Below are positions 7,022-17,876 of a stretch of DNA of 32,301 bases, one piece after another. Each line of letters begins with the position of its first letter. Position 1 is the first letter of the stretch. The notes below the pieces were generated by a model, which did no database searches, was not told where the DNA came from, and saw only the letters and a list, made by a program, of their open reading frames with translations. The position numbers and the translations under genes are program-made. The stretch comes from Faunimonas pinastri (GTDB lineage: Bacteria; Pseudomonadota; Alphaproteobacteria; Rhizobiales; Afifellaceae), in contig NZ_FOFG01000022.1 of assembly GCF_900110915.1 (NCBI RefSeq), forward strand, positions 1 to 32,301. Reading direction: 5' to 3'.

Positions 7022-7471
7022 GTGAGCTTAGGCGTGACCGACGTGGCGAAAACGACCCTGGAAGAAGCCTGCCTGGAAAAAGGGCTGCGGATGACCGAGC
7101 AGCGCCGCCTCGTTGCCCGCGTGCTGGAAAACTCCGACGATCATCCCGATGTGGAAGAGCTCTATCGCCGCGCCGCCGCGATGGACGAGCAGCTTTCCAT
7201 CGCCACCGTCTACCGCACCGTGAAGCTCTTCGAGGATGCCGGCGTGATCGAGCGTCACGATTTCGGCGATGGCCGCGCCCGCTATGAGACGCTGCCGGGC
7301 GAGCATCACGACCATCTCATCGACGTGCGCACGGGGCAGGTCATCGAGTTCCGCAGCGAGGAGATCGAGCGCATCCAGGAGCGGATCGCGCGCGAGCTCG
7401 GCTATCGGCTGGTCGATCACCGGCTGGAACTCTACGCCGTGCCGCTCGACAAGGATGCCGACGAGGAATGA
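7022..7471 (+). CDS. mur: Fur-family metalloregulator, Mur/Fur type
   Basis: A Fur-superfamily repressor of about 149 residues. The winged helix (about 15-90) contains GLRMTEQRRLVARVLENS and ISIATVYRTVKLFEDAGVI-type helices; the dimerisation and metal domain has HHDH at 95-98. The cysteine pairs of enterobacterial Fur are absent, as in the rhizobial Mur proteins that respond to manganese, and the sequence closely resembles rhizobial Mur from memory. The start is a GTG: 7022 has AGGCGGG upstream, while GTG 7034 (giving MTDVAK) matches the usual N-terminus better. The metal sensed, Mn or Fe, cannot be settled here. It follows rimI by eight bases and overlaps plsC by four. Confidence 0.9.
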   Translation: MSLGVTDVAKTTLEEACLEKGLRMTEQRRLVARVLENSDDHPDVEELYRRAAAMDEQLSIATVYRTVKLFEDAGVIERHDFGDGRARYETLPGEHHDHLIDVRTGQVIEFRSEEIERIQERIARELGYRLVDHRLELYAVPLDKDADEE

Positions 7472-8304
7472 TCGGCACCCTCCGCCTGGTCTTCACGACG
7501 ATTCTGATCGTCGTCTGGATCCTGGTCCTGATTCCCTTCCATCTGATCGGCGTGAAGATCGGCGGCCGCGCGGCAGGCATGTTCACCCCGCTCTGGCACC
7601 GTCTCGTCATCCGCCTGCTCGGCATCCGTGTGAATGTCGTCGGCCGGCCCGCCGACGCCCGGCCTCTGCTGCTGCTCTCCAACCACACGTCGTGGCTCGA
7701 CATCATCGTGCTGGCGAGCGTGGCGCCGGTATCCTTCATCGCCAAGAAGGAGGTGGCGAGCTGGCCCGTCTTCAGCTGGCTGGCCAAGCTGCAGCGCTCC
7801 ATCTTCGTCGACCGCGAGCGCCGGCAGGCGACCGGGGAAAGCGCCAGCGAAGTGGCGAAGCGGCTGGAAGCCGGCGACATCATCGTGCTGTTCGCGGAAG
7901 GCACGTCCAGCGACGGGAACCGCGTGCTGCCGTTCCGTTCCGCCCTGGTGGGCGCGGCGCAGCAGGCGATCAGCACGGCCGGCACCGCCACGGTGCAGCC
8001 GGTCGCCCTGGTCTATACGCGCTGGCAGGGCATCCCGATCGGTCGCCAGCATCGCCCCCACATCGCGTGGTACGGTGGCGCTGACCTCGTCCCGCACCTC
8101 AACCGGATCATGCGCGAGGGAGCCATCGACGTGCACGTGATCTTCGGCCCCGCCCGCCGGCTGGGCGCCGGCGACAATCGCAAGGTGATCACGGCGGAGG
8201 CGGGCGCGTGGGTGCGGCGCGTCGCGGCGGAAGTGAATGCCGGGCGCGATCCCGCAGACCTGTCGGTCGGCCCGGTGGCGCCGGATGCGCCCGCGGGGGC
8301 CTAG
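7468..8304 (+). CDS. plsC: 1-acyl-sn-glycerol-3-phosphate acyltransferase
   Basis: This enzyme adds the second acyl chain to lysophosphatidic acid to make phosphatidic acid, at the inner membrane. The 278-residue protein has an N-terminal membrane helix (about 8-28). The catalytic HX4D motif is NHTSWLD (His73 to Asp78), and [17 protein letters not shown] (142-158) contains the EGT glycerol-phosphate-binding motif. The ATG overlaps the mur stop (ATGA). The stop is TAG within CTAG. Related LPLAT enzymes, such as ornithine-lipid acyltransferases, share the motifs, so the exact acceptor is inferred from family and context. Confidence 0.92.
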   Translation: MIGTLRLVFTTILIVVWILVLIPFHLIGVKIGGRAAGMFTPLWHRLVIRLLGIRVNVVGRPADARPLLLLSNHTSWLDIIVLASVAPVSFIAKKEVASWPVFSWLAKLQRSIFVDRERRQATGESASEVAKRLEAGDIIVLFAEGTSSDGNRVLPFRSALVGAAQQAISTAGTATVQPVALVYTRWQGIPIGRQHRPHIAWYGGADLVPHLNRIMREGAIDVHVIFGPARRLGAGDNRKVITAEAGAWVRRVAAEVNAGRDPADLSVGPVAPDAPAGA

Positions 8305-8368
8305 CCGCAGGGGCCGCTTTCGGCTAGAAGTGTCGCCAGATGCGACGCATGGATTGGCACCGCCCCGA

Positions 8369-9738
<1,370 letters not shown>

Positions 9739-9739
<1 letters not shown>

Positions 9740-10764
9740 TGGCAGCACGCAATGGCGTGGGCGTCCCTCGTTTCAACCCGAGCGATCAGCAGATCGATCT
9801 CGTCTTCGACAACAACCGGCTGGCGAGCATCCTCTACGGACAATTCGACCAGCACCTCGCGATGATCGAGAAGCGCCTCGGCGTCTCCGCGATCGCGCGC
9901 GGCAACACGGTCACGCTTTCCGGCCCGGCGGCGTCGCTGGCGCAGGCGCGTCGCGTGCTGGAAGGGCTTTACGACCGCCTGCTCGAGGGCCACGACGTGG
10001 CCGGCGGTGACGTGGAAGGCGCGCTGCGGATGGCGGAAGCGCCGAACGCGCAGCTCTCGCTCCCGACCATGACCGAATCCAGCCGCATGCGCTTCGCGGG
10101 CATTTCCACGCGCAAGAAGTCCGTTTCGGCGCGCACGCTGACGCAGGACGCCTACATCCGCGCGATGGACGGGGCGGAGCTGGTGTTCGGCACCGGCCCG
10201 GCCGGCACGGGCAAGACCTATCTCGCGGTTGCCTATGCCGCCGCCATGCTGGAGCGCGGCGAGGTCGACCGCATCATCCTGTCCCGCCCCGCGGTGGAGG
10301 CCGGGGAGCGGCTGGGCTTCCTGCCCGGCGACCTCAAGGAAAAGGTCGATCCCTACCTGCGTCCGCTCTACGACGCCCTCTACGACATGATGCCGTCGGA
10401 GAAGGTGGAGCGCGGCCTGTCCTCCGGCACCATCGAGGTGGCGCCGCTCGCCTTCATGCGCGGCCGGACGCTGGCCCATTCCGCGATCATCCTGGACGAG
10501 GCGCAGAACGCGACCTCCATGCAGATGAAGATGTTCCTGACCCGCCTGGGCGAAGGATCCAAGATGATCATTACCGGCGACCCGTCGCAGATCGACCTGC
10601 GGCCGGGCGAGGTGTCCGGCCTGGTCGAGGCCACCCGGTTGCTGGACGGCGTGGACAGCGTTTCCATCATCCGCTTCACGGGTGCCGACGTCGTGCGCCA
10701 TGCCCTCGTCCAGCGGATCGTGGAGGCCTATGAGCGGGGAGGCCTTGAGGCGGATCGCGCATGA
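9739..10764 (+). CDS. phoH: PhoH-like ATPase
   Basis: A cytoplasmic PhoH-family P-loop ATPase, 341 residues. After an N-terminal region of about 130 residues (KH-like and family-specific), the ATPase domain has Walker A GPAGTGKT (153-160), LSRPAVEAGERLGFLPGD (181-198) and Walker B IILDEAQN (250-257), followed by ITGDPSQIDL. PhoH proteins are proposed to act on RNA, and their constant linkage to ybeY suggests a role in rRNA maturation or RNA quality control. The ATG overlaps the last base of the miaB stop (TGATG) and the end overlaps ybeY by four bases, so the three are likely co-translated. Confidence 0.96.
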
Positions 10765-11276
10765 GCGAGATGCAGCCGGGTCAGGCCGCCGCCGGTTCGG
10801 AGGCGGAGATTTCGATTGCCGTCATCGTGGAAGACGGCGAGTGGCCCGGTGAGGATCACCTGATCGCGCTGGCCGAACGCGCCGTGCGGGTCGCCCTCGA
10901 GGTCGCCTCTCCCGAACTGGACGACGAGAGCGAAGTCAGCATCCTCTTCACCGACGACGAGGCGATCCGCGAGCTGAACGCGCAATGGCGCGAGAAGGAC
11001 AAGGCCACCAACGTCCTGTCCTTTCCCCAGGCCGCAGGTCCGCTGCTCGGCGACATCGTGCTGGCATCGCAGACGGTTGCCCGCGAGGCGGCCGCGGAGG
11101 GTAAGACCCTCGACGACCACATCACCCACCTCATCGTGCATGGCTTCCTGCATCTCCTCGGCTATGACCACGAGGACGAAGGCGAGGCCGAGGAAATGGA
11201 AGGACTGGAACGGCAGGCGCTGGGGCTGATCGGCATAGCCGACCCCTATGCGGTGCCGCCGCAAGACCATGAGTGA
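10761..11276 (+). CDS. ybeY: endoribonuclease YbeY (rRNA maturation factor)
   Basis: YbeY is a zinc-dependent single-strand endoribonuclease needed for 16S rRNA 3'-end maturation and 70S ribosome quality control. The 171-residue protein has the metal site HGFLHLLGYDH (127-137) with His127, His131 and His137, and the upstream family segment KATNVLSFP (81-89). In Sinorhizobium meliloti the orthologue also affects sRNA-linked regulation. The ATG overlaps the phoH stop, and the 3' end overlaps the next gene by eight bases. Confidence 0.96.
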   Translation: MSEMQPGQAAAGSEAEISIAVIVEDGEWPGEDHLIALAERAVRVALEVASPELDDESEVSILFTDDEAIRELNAQWREKDKATNVLSFPQAAGPLLGDIVLASQTVAREAAAEGKTLDDHITHLIVHGFLHLLGYDHEDEGEAEEMEGLERQALGLIGIADPYAVPPQDHE

Positions 11277-12417
11277 CGACCCTCGAAGTCCCGATCCCGC
11301 CGGCGATCTTTCGGCCCGGATCGGCGAGTCTGCGCCCGAACCCGTTACCGGCCGGCTGAGGTCCGCCCTCGGCAGTATCTTCGGCCTGTGGCAGAGCGGC
11401 TCGGCGCGCTCGGAAATCGAGGAGGCGATCGCCGCCGACGAGGCCGGTGCCACGTCGTCCTTCTCGCCGGAGGAGCGCAACATGCTGCGCGCCATCCTGC
11501 GTCTGGGCGACATGCGGGTGGCCGACGTCATGGTGCCGCGCGCCGATATCGAATGTGTCGAGGTGGAGGCCTCCGTGGCTTCCGTGCTGGCGGAGTTCCG
11601 CGAGGCCGGCCATTCCCGCATGCCCGTCTATCGCGAGACGCTGGATGATCCCGTGGGCATGGTCCACATCAAGGACGTGATGGCCTGGATCACCGACACG
11701 GCCGTGCGCAAGCCGCTTGCCGGCGAGGATGAGACCGATCCGCATTTCGATCTTTCCGTGATCGACCTCTCCCTGCCGCTTCACAGCACAGGGCTGGTGC
11801 GGCCGGTGCTGTTCGTGCCGCCTTCCATGCCGGCGCGGCTGCTGTTGCAGCGGATGCAGGCAAGCCGCATCCAGATGGCTCTGGTCATCGACGAATATGG
11901 CGGCACCGACGGCCTCGTCTCGCTGGAGGATCTCGTCGAGATCATCGTCGGCGAGATCGAGGACGAGCACGACCTCGACGAGGAGGCCACCATCATCAAG
12001 GTCTCCGAAGGGCAGTTCGTGGCGGATGCCCGCGCCTCGCTGGAAGAGGCGGTCGAGGTGATCGGCCCCTCCTTCCGGATCGAGGACGGGGAAGAGCACG
12101 AGATCGAGACGCTGGGCGGGCTCGTCTCGACGGTGCTCGGTCGGGTGCCGCTTCGCGGTGAGATCGTGAATGCCGTGCCGGGCTTCGAGTTCGAAATTCT
12201 CGATGCCGATCCGCGCCGCGTGAAGCGCATGCGTATCCGTGAGCGGCGCAAGCCCAAGCCCGTGCGCCAGCGCGTGCGGACGGCGGGCGACACGGCCCCG
12301 CAGGCGAACGAGGCGGGGGATCGGCCCGCGAACTCCGCCGCTCAGCAGACGCAAGCGCCGGTGCAGGCCGATCCGGACGATTTCTCCCGATCCGGCGAGA
12401 CGCGCGGCGATGGCTAA
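11269..12417 (+). CDS. hemolysin/CorC-family protein with CBS domains
   Basis: A soluble TlyC/CorC-type protein, 382 residues. Two CBS domains (about 85-150 and 175-235) include VADVMVPRADIE, GHSRMPVYRETLDDPVGMVH and MALVIDEYGGTDGLVSLEDL. A C-terminal CorC_HlyC domain (about 250-330) binds FAD-like or transporter ligands in the family. CorC proteins influence Mg2+ and Co2+ efflux, and in this order the gene always lies between ybeY and lnt. A basic, low-complexity tail follows from about 325. ATG 11269 was chosen as the start after the ybeY-proximal codons; an in-frame ATG at 11248 is possible. The trivial name hemolysin is historical. Confidence 0.92.
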   Translation: MSDDPRSPDPAGDLSARIGESAPEPVTGRLRSALGSIFGLWQSGSARSEIEEAIAADEAGATSSFSPEERNMLRAILRLGDMRVADVMVPRADIECVEVEASVASVLAEFREAGHSRMPVYRETLDDPVGMVHIKDVMAWITDTAVRKPLAGEDETDPHFDLSVIDLSLPLHSTGLVRPVLFVPPSMPARLLLQRMQASRIQMALVIDEYGGTDGLVSLEDLVEIIVGEIEDEHDLDEEATIIKVSEGQFVADARASLEEAVEVIGPSFRIEDGEEHEIETLGGLVSTVLGRVPLRGEIVNAVPGFEFEILDADPRRVKRMRIRERRKPKPVRQRVRTAGDTAPQANEAGDRPANSAAQQTQAPVQADPDDFSRSGETRGDG

Positions 12418-12427
12418 GGGGCTCTGC

Positions 12428-14065
12428 ATGAGTTTCAGGCCGTCGGGCGGGCTGGTGCTTGGCCGGTCCGGCTCCACGCTCCTGGACCGCATGGCCTACG
12501 CGCTGATCCTCACCTGGGGCTGGCGGCGCTGGCTCGTTGCCTTTCTCGCCGGCGCGGCCTCGGCGTTGTCGCAGCCACCGTATTTTGCCTTTCCCGTCCT
12601 CTGGATCACCTTTCCCGTCCTCGTCTGGCTGATCGACGGCGCGGTGGCGTCGCGCCGGGGAGGGCGCGTCAGGCGTTTCCTGCCGGCCTTCGCCGTGGGC
12701 TGGAGCTTCGGCTTCGGTTATTTCCTGGCCGGCCTCTGGTGGATCGGCGCCGCCTTCCTGGTGGATGCCGGGGCGTTCGGCTGGCTGATGCCGCTGGCGG
12801 TGCTGGCGCTTCCCGCCGGGCTCGCCCTTTTCTGGGGGCTGGGCGCGGCGATCGCGCAGGCCTTCTGGCGGGAAGGCTGGCGGCGCGTCTTCGCGCTGGC
12901 GCTTGGCCTCGGCATCGCCGAATGGCTGCGCGGCACGGTTCTTACCGGCTTTCCCTGGAACGAGATCGGCTATGCGCTGACCGCCGGCGACGTGATGATG
13001 CAGTCCGCCGGTCTCTTCGGGCTCTATGGGCTCAACGTGCTGGCGCTGGTGATCTTCGCGTCGCCCGCCGCGCTGGCGCCGATCTTCCCCGGCCAGCGCC
13101 GCCCCGTCGCGCTGCCTTTTCTCGGTCTGGTTGCGATCATAACGCTTGCCGGCTACGGATTTGTCCGCCTGTCCGACGCGCGGGAAGCCTTTGTTCCCGG
13201 CGTGAAGATGCGGATCGTGCAACCCGCCTTCGACCCGGCGTCCGCATGGGGGCCGGAGGACAAGGACAAGGTGCTGGACACCTTTGCGCGGCTGAGCACG
13301 CAGGGTTCGCCGCTGACGCCCGGCACCGTGCTGGTGTGGCCGGAATCGTCCTTTCCCTTCGCGCTGACGGAAGATCCGGACGCGCTGTCGCGGCTGGCCG
13401 ACCTGATGCCGCCGGGCGTTTCGCTGGTCACCGGCGCCGCCCGCGTCGAAACGCTGCCGGACGGTTCCCGCAAGGTCTACAACAGCGTCTACGTGATCGA
13501 CGACAACGGCACGATCCAGGGCGGCTACGACAAGGTCCACCTCGTTCCCTTCGGCGAATACCTGCCGTTCCAGGGCTTTTTCGACCGGATAGGCTTCACA
13601 GCGGTGAACCAGCTTCCCGGCGGCTTTTCGCCTGGTACGCTGCGCCATGCCCTCAGCCTGCCGGGTGCCCCGTCCTTCGCGCCGCTGGTCTGCTACGAGG
13701 TCATCTTCCCTGGCGCGGTCGTGCCCCGCGGCGAACGCCCGGGCTTCATCATCAACGTCACCAACGATTCCTGGTTTGGCCGCACCTCCGGTCCGTATCA
13801 GCACTTCCACTTCGCTCGCGTGCGCAGCGTGGAGGAAGGACTGCCGATGGTCCGCGCCGCCGATACCGGCATTTCCGCGGTGGTCGACGGCTACGGCAGG
13901 GTGATCGAACAATCGCCCCTGGGTGGTGACGCCACAGTGGATTCGCAACTCCCGATTGCGGCTCCGAAGCCTCCGGATGTTTTGGCGCGTGGATTCATCT
14001 TGCCAATCATGTTGTGTCTTTGCCTTGCCCTTGTCTTGACAAGAGGAACTCGCTCTACTCGGTAA
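12428..14065 (+). CDS. lnt: apolipoprotein N-acyltransferase
   Basis: Lnt attaches the third acyl chain to the N-terminal cysteine of lipoproteins in the inner membrane, the last step of lipoprotein maturation. The 545-residue protein has several N-terminal membrane helices (about 25-240), then a nitrilase-type periplasmic domain and a final C-terminal helix. The catalytic triad is intact: Glu306 in WPESSFPF, Lys369 in YDKVHLVPFGEYLPF and Cys422 in PLVCYEVIFP. The ATG at 12428 was preferred because AAGGGG stands seven bases upstream; an ATG at 12410 overlapping the corC stop is the alternative. This is the last gene of the tight tsaB-lnt block. Confidence 0.97.
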   Translation: MSFRPSGGLVLGRSGSTLLDRMAYALILTWGWRRWLVAFLAGAASALSQPPYFAFPVLWITFPVLVWLIDGAVASRRGGRVRRFLPAFAVGWSFGFGYFLAGLWWIGAAFLVDAGAFGWLMPLAVLALPAGLALFWGLGAAIAQAFWREGWRRVFALALGLGIAEWLRGTVLTGFPWNEIGYALTAGDVMMQSAGLFGLYGLNVLALVIFASPAALAPIFPGQRRPVALPFLGLVAIITLAGYGFVRLSDAREAFVPGVKMRIVQPAFDPASAWGPEDKDKVLDTFARLSTQGSPLTPGTVLVWPESSFPFALTEDPDALSRLADLMPPGVSLVTGAARVETLPDGSRKVYNSVYVIDDNGTIQGGYDKVHLVPFGEYLPFQGFFDRIGFTAVNQLPGGFSPGTLRHALSLPGAPSFAPLVCYEVIFPGAVVPRGERPGFIINVTNDSWFGRTSGPYQHFHFARVRSVEEGLPMVRAADTGISAVVDGYGRVIEQSPLGGDATVDSQLPIAAPKPPDVLARGFILPIMLCLCLALVLTRGTRSTR

Positions 14066-14194
14066 GGTTGATTGACTTTACTTCGCCGGCCTACCATCGT
14101 GCGCCACCGAGGTGCCGATGCGATCGGTGCTTGCCAGCCGCTTTGAATGCGTGCGCACGGCTTTCAACCTGAGAATGATGTGCTTGGAGCGCTC

Positions 14195-14623
14195 GTGAAC
14201 GACGCCGGAGAGAACTTGCCCAAGCGACCCAACCCGACCGACGAGTTCGTCGGGGGGAGGGTGCGAATGCGTCGCAAGATGCTCGGGCTCAGCCAGGAGA
14301 AGCTCGGAGAGCAACTCGGGGTGACCTTTCAGCAGGTCCAGAAATACGAGAAGGGCACCAACCGCATCGGCGCGAGCCGCCTGCAGGCGCTGGCCCGCAC
14401 CCTGGACGTGCCGATTTCCTTCTTCTTTCCGGAAGCGACGGGGGAATCCGTTCCCGTCGGCGGCATGGCCGAAGGCCAGTCTCCGGGTTTCATCATGGAC
14501 TTCGTGGCGTCCAGCGAGGGGCTCGAACTGACGCGGGCCTTCGCGCGGATCAAGGATGGCAAGGTCCGGCGCAAGATCATCGACCTCGTCCGCTCCATCG
14601 CGGATAACGATAGCTCCGAGTAG
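14195..14623 (+). CDS. phrR: XRE-family transcriptional regulator (PhrR/PraR type)
   Basis: A small regulator of about 142 residues with an XRE helix-turn-helix (about 20-75: GLSQEKLGEQLGVTFQQVQK and YEKGTNRIGASRL). A C-terminal segment, FVASSEGLELTRAFARIKD, is typical of the rhizobial PhrR/PraR family. Relatives include the low-pH-inducible PhrR of Sinorhizobium and PraR of Rhizobium leguminosarum, which affects biofilm and quorum-sensing genes. The lnt-phrR-metK order is the rhizobial one. I chose GTG 14195, preceded by GGAG six bases upstream. An ATG at 14147 would add 16 residues that are not family-like. The symbol is by resemblance and position only. Confidence 0.85.
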   Translation: MNDAGENLPKRPNPTDEFVGGRVRMRRKMLGLSQEKLGEQLGVTFQQVQKYEKGTNRIGASRLQALARTLDVPISFFFPEATGESVPVGGMAEGQSPGFIMDFVASSEGLELTRAFARIKDGKVRRKIIDLVRSIADNDSSE

Positions 14624-14668
14624 GACGATCCGTCGCTTGACGGGGCGAGCAGTGTTGGGGCAATCGTC
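14624..14668 (+). promoter_or_regulatory. structured phrR-metK intergenic element
   Basis: Starting at the base after the phrR stop, GACGAT (14624-14629) can pair with ATCGTC (14663-14668). Enclosed directly beside it is a perfect hairpin, CCGTC (14630-14634), loop GCTT, GACGG (14639-14643). This makes a nested fold of about 45 bases, 62 bases before metK. It lacks a T-run. It could be a terminator or attenuator for phrR or part of a metK leader. A TTGACG at 14637-14642 and a TTGGGG (14655-14660) to CATAAG (14677-14682) pair are possible promoter elements in the same gap. I could not match it to a known SAM riboswitch class. Confidence 0.35.
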
Positions 14669-14730
14669 TGTCACTTCATAAGGGCGCATTACCGCGCGTC
14701 TCCCGCTTCATCGACGGTAGGTTCAGCTCC

Positions 14731-15897
14731 ATGCGACGGCATTATTTCTTCACCAGCGAGTCTGTGTCCGAAGGGCACCCCGACAAAGTCTGCGACCAGA
14801 TTTCCGATGCTGTCGTCGATGCCCATCTGAGTGCTTTCCCCGAGGCCCGCGTGGGCTGTGAGACGCTGGCGACGACCAACCGGGTCGTGATCGCCGGCGA
14901 GGTTCGCGGGTCGGAAAGCGTCGATGCCGCCAAGGTCGAGCAGCTCGCCCGCGACACGATCCGCCGCATCGGCTACGAGCAGGACGGCTTCCACTGGGAG
15001 AACGCCCAGATCGACGTGCTCCTGCACGAGCAGTCGGCCGACATCGCGCAGGGCGTCGACAGCGCCGACAACAAGGACGAAGGCGCCGGCGACCAGGGCA
15101 TCATGTTCGGCTACGCCTGCCGCGAGACGCCGGAGCTGATGCCCGCGCCGATCCATTACGCGCACCGCATTCTCCGCCTCCTGTCTGAGGCCCGGCATTC
15201 CGGCCGCGAGCCCAGCCTCGGCCCGGACGCCAAGTCGCAGGTCACCGTGGAATATCGCGACGGCCAGCCGGTCGGCGTCAGCTCCATCGTGCTCTCCACC
15301 CAGCATCTCGACGAGAGCCTGGAATCCCCCGACGTGCGCGCCCTCGTCGAGCCCTATATCCGTGAGGCCCTGCCGGAAGGCTGGATCTCCGCCGACACCG
15401 TCTGGCACGTCAATCCGACCGGCAAGTTCGTCATCGGTGGGCCGGACGGCGACGCCGGCCTGACCGGCCGCAAGATCATCGTGGACACCTACGGCGGCGC
15501 GGCCCCCCATGGCGGCGGCGCCTTCTCCGGCAAGGATCCGACCAAGGTCGACCGTTCGGCCGCCTACGCGGCGCGCTATCTTGCGAAGAACGTGGTCGCC
15601 GGCGGCTTTGCCGATCGCTGCACCATCCAGCTCTCCTACGCCATCGGCGTGTCGCAGCCGCTTTCCATCTATGTGGACCTGCACGAGACCGGCAAGGTGG
15701 AGGAAAACGTGCTGGAGAAGGCGCTCGGCCGCGTCATCGACCTGTCGCCGCGCGGCATCCGCCAGCACCTCCAGCTCAACCGCCCGATCTATGCCCGCAC
15801 GGCGGCCTACGGCCATTTCGGCCGCGCGCCGGAGGCCGACGGCGGCTTCTCCTGGGAGAAGACCGACCTCGTCGAGGCGATCCGCCAGGCTCTGTGA
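14731..15897 (+). CDS. metK: S-adenosylmethionine synthetase
   Basis: MetK makes S-adenosylmethionine from methionine and ATP, the methyl donor for TrmB and MiaB encoded nearby. The 388-residue protein begins [20 protein letters not shown] and contains both family signatures, [12 protein letters not shown] (the ATP-binding motif) and [19 protein letters not shown] (the P-loop-like motif). The length is normal for the alphaproteobacterial form. The stop overlaps the trmB GTG start (GTGA, 15894-15897), giving translational coupling of the SAM producer and a SAM user. Confidence 0.98.
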   Translation: MRRHYFFTSESVSEGHPDKVCDQISDAVVDAHLSAFPEARVGCETLATTNRVVIAGEVRGSESVDAAKVEQLARDTIRRIGYEQDGFHWENAQIDVLLHEQSADIAQGVDSADNKDEGAGDQGIMFGYACRETPELMPAPIHYAHRILRLLSEARHSGREPSLGPDAKSQVTVEYRDGQPVGVSSIVLSTQHLDESLESPDVRALVEPYIREALPEGWISADTVWHVNPTGKFVIGGPDGDAGLTGRKIIVDTYGGAAPHGGGAFSGKDPTKVDRSAAYAARYLAKNVVAGGFADRCTIQLSYAIGVSQPLSIYVDLHETGKVEENVLEKALGRVIDLSPRGIRQHLQLNRPIYARTAAYGHFGRAPEADGGFSWEKTDLVEAIRQAL

Positions 15898-16598
15898 CAG
15901 GTACGCAACGGACGGTGGAATACCGCGAAAGCTCCTTCTTCGGACGGCGCAAGGGCAAGGCCCTGCGCGCCGGGCAGCGGCTTGCCCTCGAGCAGGTCCT
16001 GCCCGCGCTGAAGCTCGACCTGGACGCCCCGGCGCCGGCTGCGCTGTCGGAGCTCTTCCCGGTCCCGGTCGGCTCCGTCCGGCTGGAGATCGGCTTCGGC
16101 GGCGCGGAGCATCTGCTGCACGAGGCAGGCCGCCATCCCGAGGTCGGCTATATCGGCGTGGAGCCGTTCCAGAACGGCATGGTGAAGGCGATCGCCGGCA
16201 TCGAGGAAACGGGTATCCCGAACGTCCGGCTCTATGACGAGGAGGCCGGGCCGCTCATGGACTGGTTGCCCCCCGCCTCGCTGGAGCGGGTGGACCTGCT
16301 TTACCCCGATCCCTGGCCCAAGCCGCGCCACTGGAAGCGCCGCTTCGTCAATGCCGACAATCTCGCGCGCATCGTTCGCGCGCTTCGCCCGGGCGGCGAG
16401 TTTCGCTTCGCCAGCGACATCGCCTCCTATGTTCGCTGGACGCTGGCGGAGGTTGCCTCCCACGGCGGTCTCGTGCCGCTGCGCTTGGCGAGTGAAGTGG
16501 GCACGGCATGGCCGGGTTGGCCGGGCACGCGCTACGAGGCCAAGGCCATCCGCGAGGGCCGGCCGCTCACCTATCTGAGCTTCCGCAAGCCGGAATAG
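15894..16598 (+). CDS. trmB: tRNA (guanine-N7-)-methyltransferase
   Basis: TrmB methylates guanosine 46 of tRNAs at N7 using SAM. The 234-residue product has the SAM-binding [17 protein letters not shown] region (about 62-78) and the family-defining [20 protein letters not shown]-terminal [18 protein letters not shown] segment closes the fold. It starts with GTG at 15894 overlapping metK. Its TAG stop directly abuts the stop codon of the convergent flavin-protein gene, with no base between them. Confidence 0.97.
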   Translation: MTGTQRTVEYRESSFFGRRKGKALRAGQRLALEQVLPALKLDLDAPAPAALSELFPVPVGSVRLEIGFGGAEHLLHEAGRHPEVGYIGVEPFQNGMVKAIAGIEETGIPNVRLYDEEAGPLMDWLPPASLERVDLLYPDPWPKPRHWKRRFVNADNLARIVRALRPGGEFRFASDIASYVRWTLAEVASHGGLVPLRLASEVGTAWPGWPGTRYEAKAIREGRPLTYLSFRKPE

Positions 16599-17084
16599 TC
16601 AGTCGCCGAGAAGGGCCTCGGCGGCGATCGCGCCGATGCGGCCGAAGCCGGCGACGAAATGAGCGCCCTCGACCGCCATCCGGTAGAGCGCGAAATCCCC
16701 GAAATCGATGTAGAGCGCCGCTTCCGGCTGGCCGGCCAGGAAGACTTCGCGCGTGCCGGCCTGGTCGGCTTCCCGCACGATGCGCCCGGTCAGCGTCAGG
16801 CGCGGCGCGGTCAGGGGATCGGCGGTCTCCGCACCGGCCGCGATCAGCAGCGAGGCGCGGGGATCGCGCCGGAGGTTGCCGGTATGGACGGCGAGGCCGG
16901 AGAGCAGCAGCAGCGGCGCCGCGTCGCGATCCGGCGCGAAGGTCACCAGCGAGGCGAAGGGCGCGCCCTCGGCTGAAAGCGTCGCGAGCGTCGCCGGACC
17001 CGGCTCACGCAGCATGGCGCGGGCGATTTCGATCATTTTCCCGTGGTTGGCCCCCTCCGGGGAACGAGACTTCGTGTCAGTCAT
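16599..17084 (-). CDS. HugZ/pyridoxamine 5'-phosphate oxidase-like protein
   Basis: A 161-residue split-barrel flavin-binding protein of the pyridoxamine-phosphate-oxidase-like superfamily, closest in pattern to the HugZ group. Visible blocks are [51 protein letters not shown], and the C-terminal [20 protein letters not shown] leading to GFGRIGAI. HugZ proteins of animal-associated bacteria degrade haem, but that activity needs an added C-terminal domain not clearly present here, so the function is open. The ATG at 17084 faces chvI divergently across 82 bases. It is convergent with trmB, the stops touching. Confidence 0.85.
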   Translation of the reverse strand: MTDTKSRSPEGANHGKMIEIARAMLREPGPATLATLSAEGAPFASLVTFAPDRDAAPLLLLSGLAVHTGNLRRDPRASLLIAAGAETADPLTAPRLTLTGRIVREADQAGTREVFLAGQPEAALYIDFGDFALYRMAVEGAHFVAGFGRIGAIAAEALLGD

Positions 17085-17166
17085 TGCGCCTGCCACATTC
17101 TGTTCGCATTCCGTTTTCAAAAGCAGTAATTCACGGGCACAATGCCTGACACGAGGGAGACAGGCT

Positions 17167-17868
17167 ATGCCGACCATCGCGCTCGTCGACGACGACCGAA
17201 ACATCCTGACCTCCGTCTCCATGACACTGGAGACCGAAGGCTACCGCGTGCAGACCTACAATGACGGGGTGAGCGCGCTGGATGGGCTGGCCCAGAGCCC
17301 TCCCGACCTCGCCATCTTCGATATCAAGATGCCGCGCATGGACGGGATGGAGCTGCTGCGCAAGCTGCGCCAGAGCAGCGATCTGCCGGTGATCTTCCTG
17401 ACGTCCAAGGACGACGAGATCGACGAACTCTTCGGCCTCAAGATGGGCGCCGACGATTTCATCAAGAAGCCGTTCTCGCAGCGCCTGCTGGTGGAGCGCG
17501 TCAAGGCGGTGCTCCGCCGCTTCCAGCCGCGCGACGTGACGGCGCCGAAGCCCGGCGAGCCCTCGCGCATGCTGGACCGGGGCGATCTCTCGATGGACCA
17601 GGAGCGGCACACCTGCACCTGGAAGGGCGAGAACGTCACGCTCACGGTGACGGAGTTCCTGATCCTGTTCGCGCTGGCGCAGCGGCCGGGCGTGGTGAAG
17701 AGCCGCAACGCCCTGATGGACGCGGCGTATGACGATCAGGTCTATGTGGACGACCGCACCATCGACAGCCACATCAAGCGGCTGCGCAAGAAGTTCAAGG
17801 CCGTGGACGATGACTTCAACATGATCGAGACGCTGTACGGCGTCGGCTATCGCTTCCGGGAAGCCTGA
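17167..17868 (+). CDS. chvI: two-component response regulator ChvI
   Basis: ChvI is the OmpR-type response regulator of the ChvG/ChvI (ExoS/ChvI, BvrS/BvrR) system. It controls envelope, exopolysaccharide, acid-response and host-interaction genes in this order. The 233-residue protein has a receiver domain (acidic pocket LVDDD at 6-10, phospho-acceptor Asp52 in [10 protein letters not shown], Lys101 in KPF). A winged-helix output domain (about 135-232) ends [11 protein letters not shown]. The ATG at 17167 follows GAGGGAGA, and chvG starts eight bases after the stop, so the pair is an operon. Between the divergent gene and chvI, TTTCAA and CACAAT spaced 17 bases apart are a possible promoter. 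Confidence 0.97.
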   Translation: MPTIALVDDDRNILTSVSMTLETEGYRVQTYNDGVSALDGLAQSPPDLAIFDIKMPRMDGMELLRKLRQSSDLPVIFLTSKDDEIDELFGLKMGADDFIKKPFSQRLLVERVKAVLRRFQPRDVTAPKPGEPSRMLDRGDLSMDQERHTCTWKGENVTLTVTEFLILFALAQRPGVVKSRNALMDAAYDDQVYVDDRTIDSHIKRLRKKFKAVDDDFNMIETLYGVGYRFREA

Positions 17869-17876
17869 CCGGCGAC

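Noticed and set aside
11131-13948. Two long minus-strand open frames (11131-12492 and 11996-13948) opposite corC and lnt
   Set aside because: Both lie over genes with clear conserved motifs on the plus strand. Their composition is typical of complement reading in GC-rich DNA.
14112-14130. Small hairpin in the lnt-phrR gap as terminator
   Set aside because: The stem has a core of only five pairs plus wobble pairs, lies about 47 bases after the stop, and has no T-run.
14669-14730. SAM-II or SAM/SAH riboswitch in the metK leader
   Set aside because: I could not place the conserved pseudoknot or core of either class in this stretch. Only the unrelated stem at 14624-14668 is evident.
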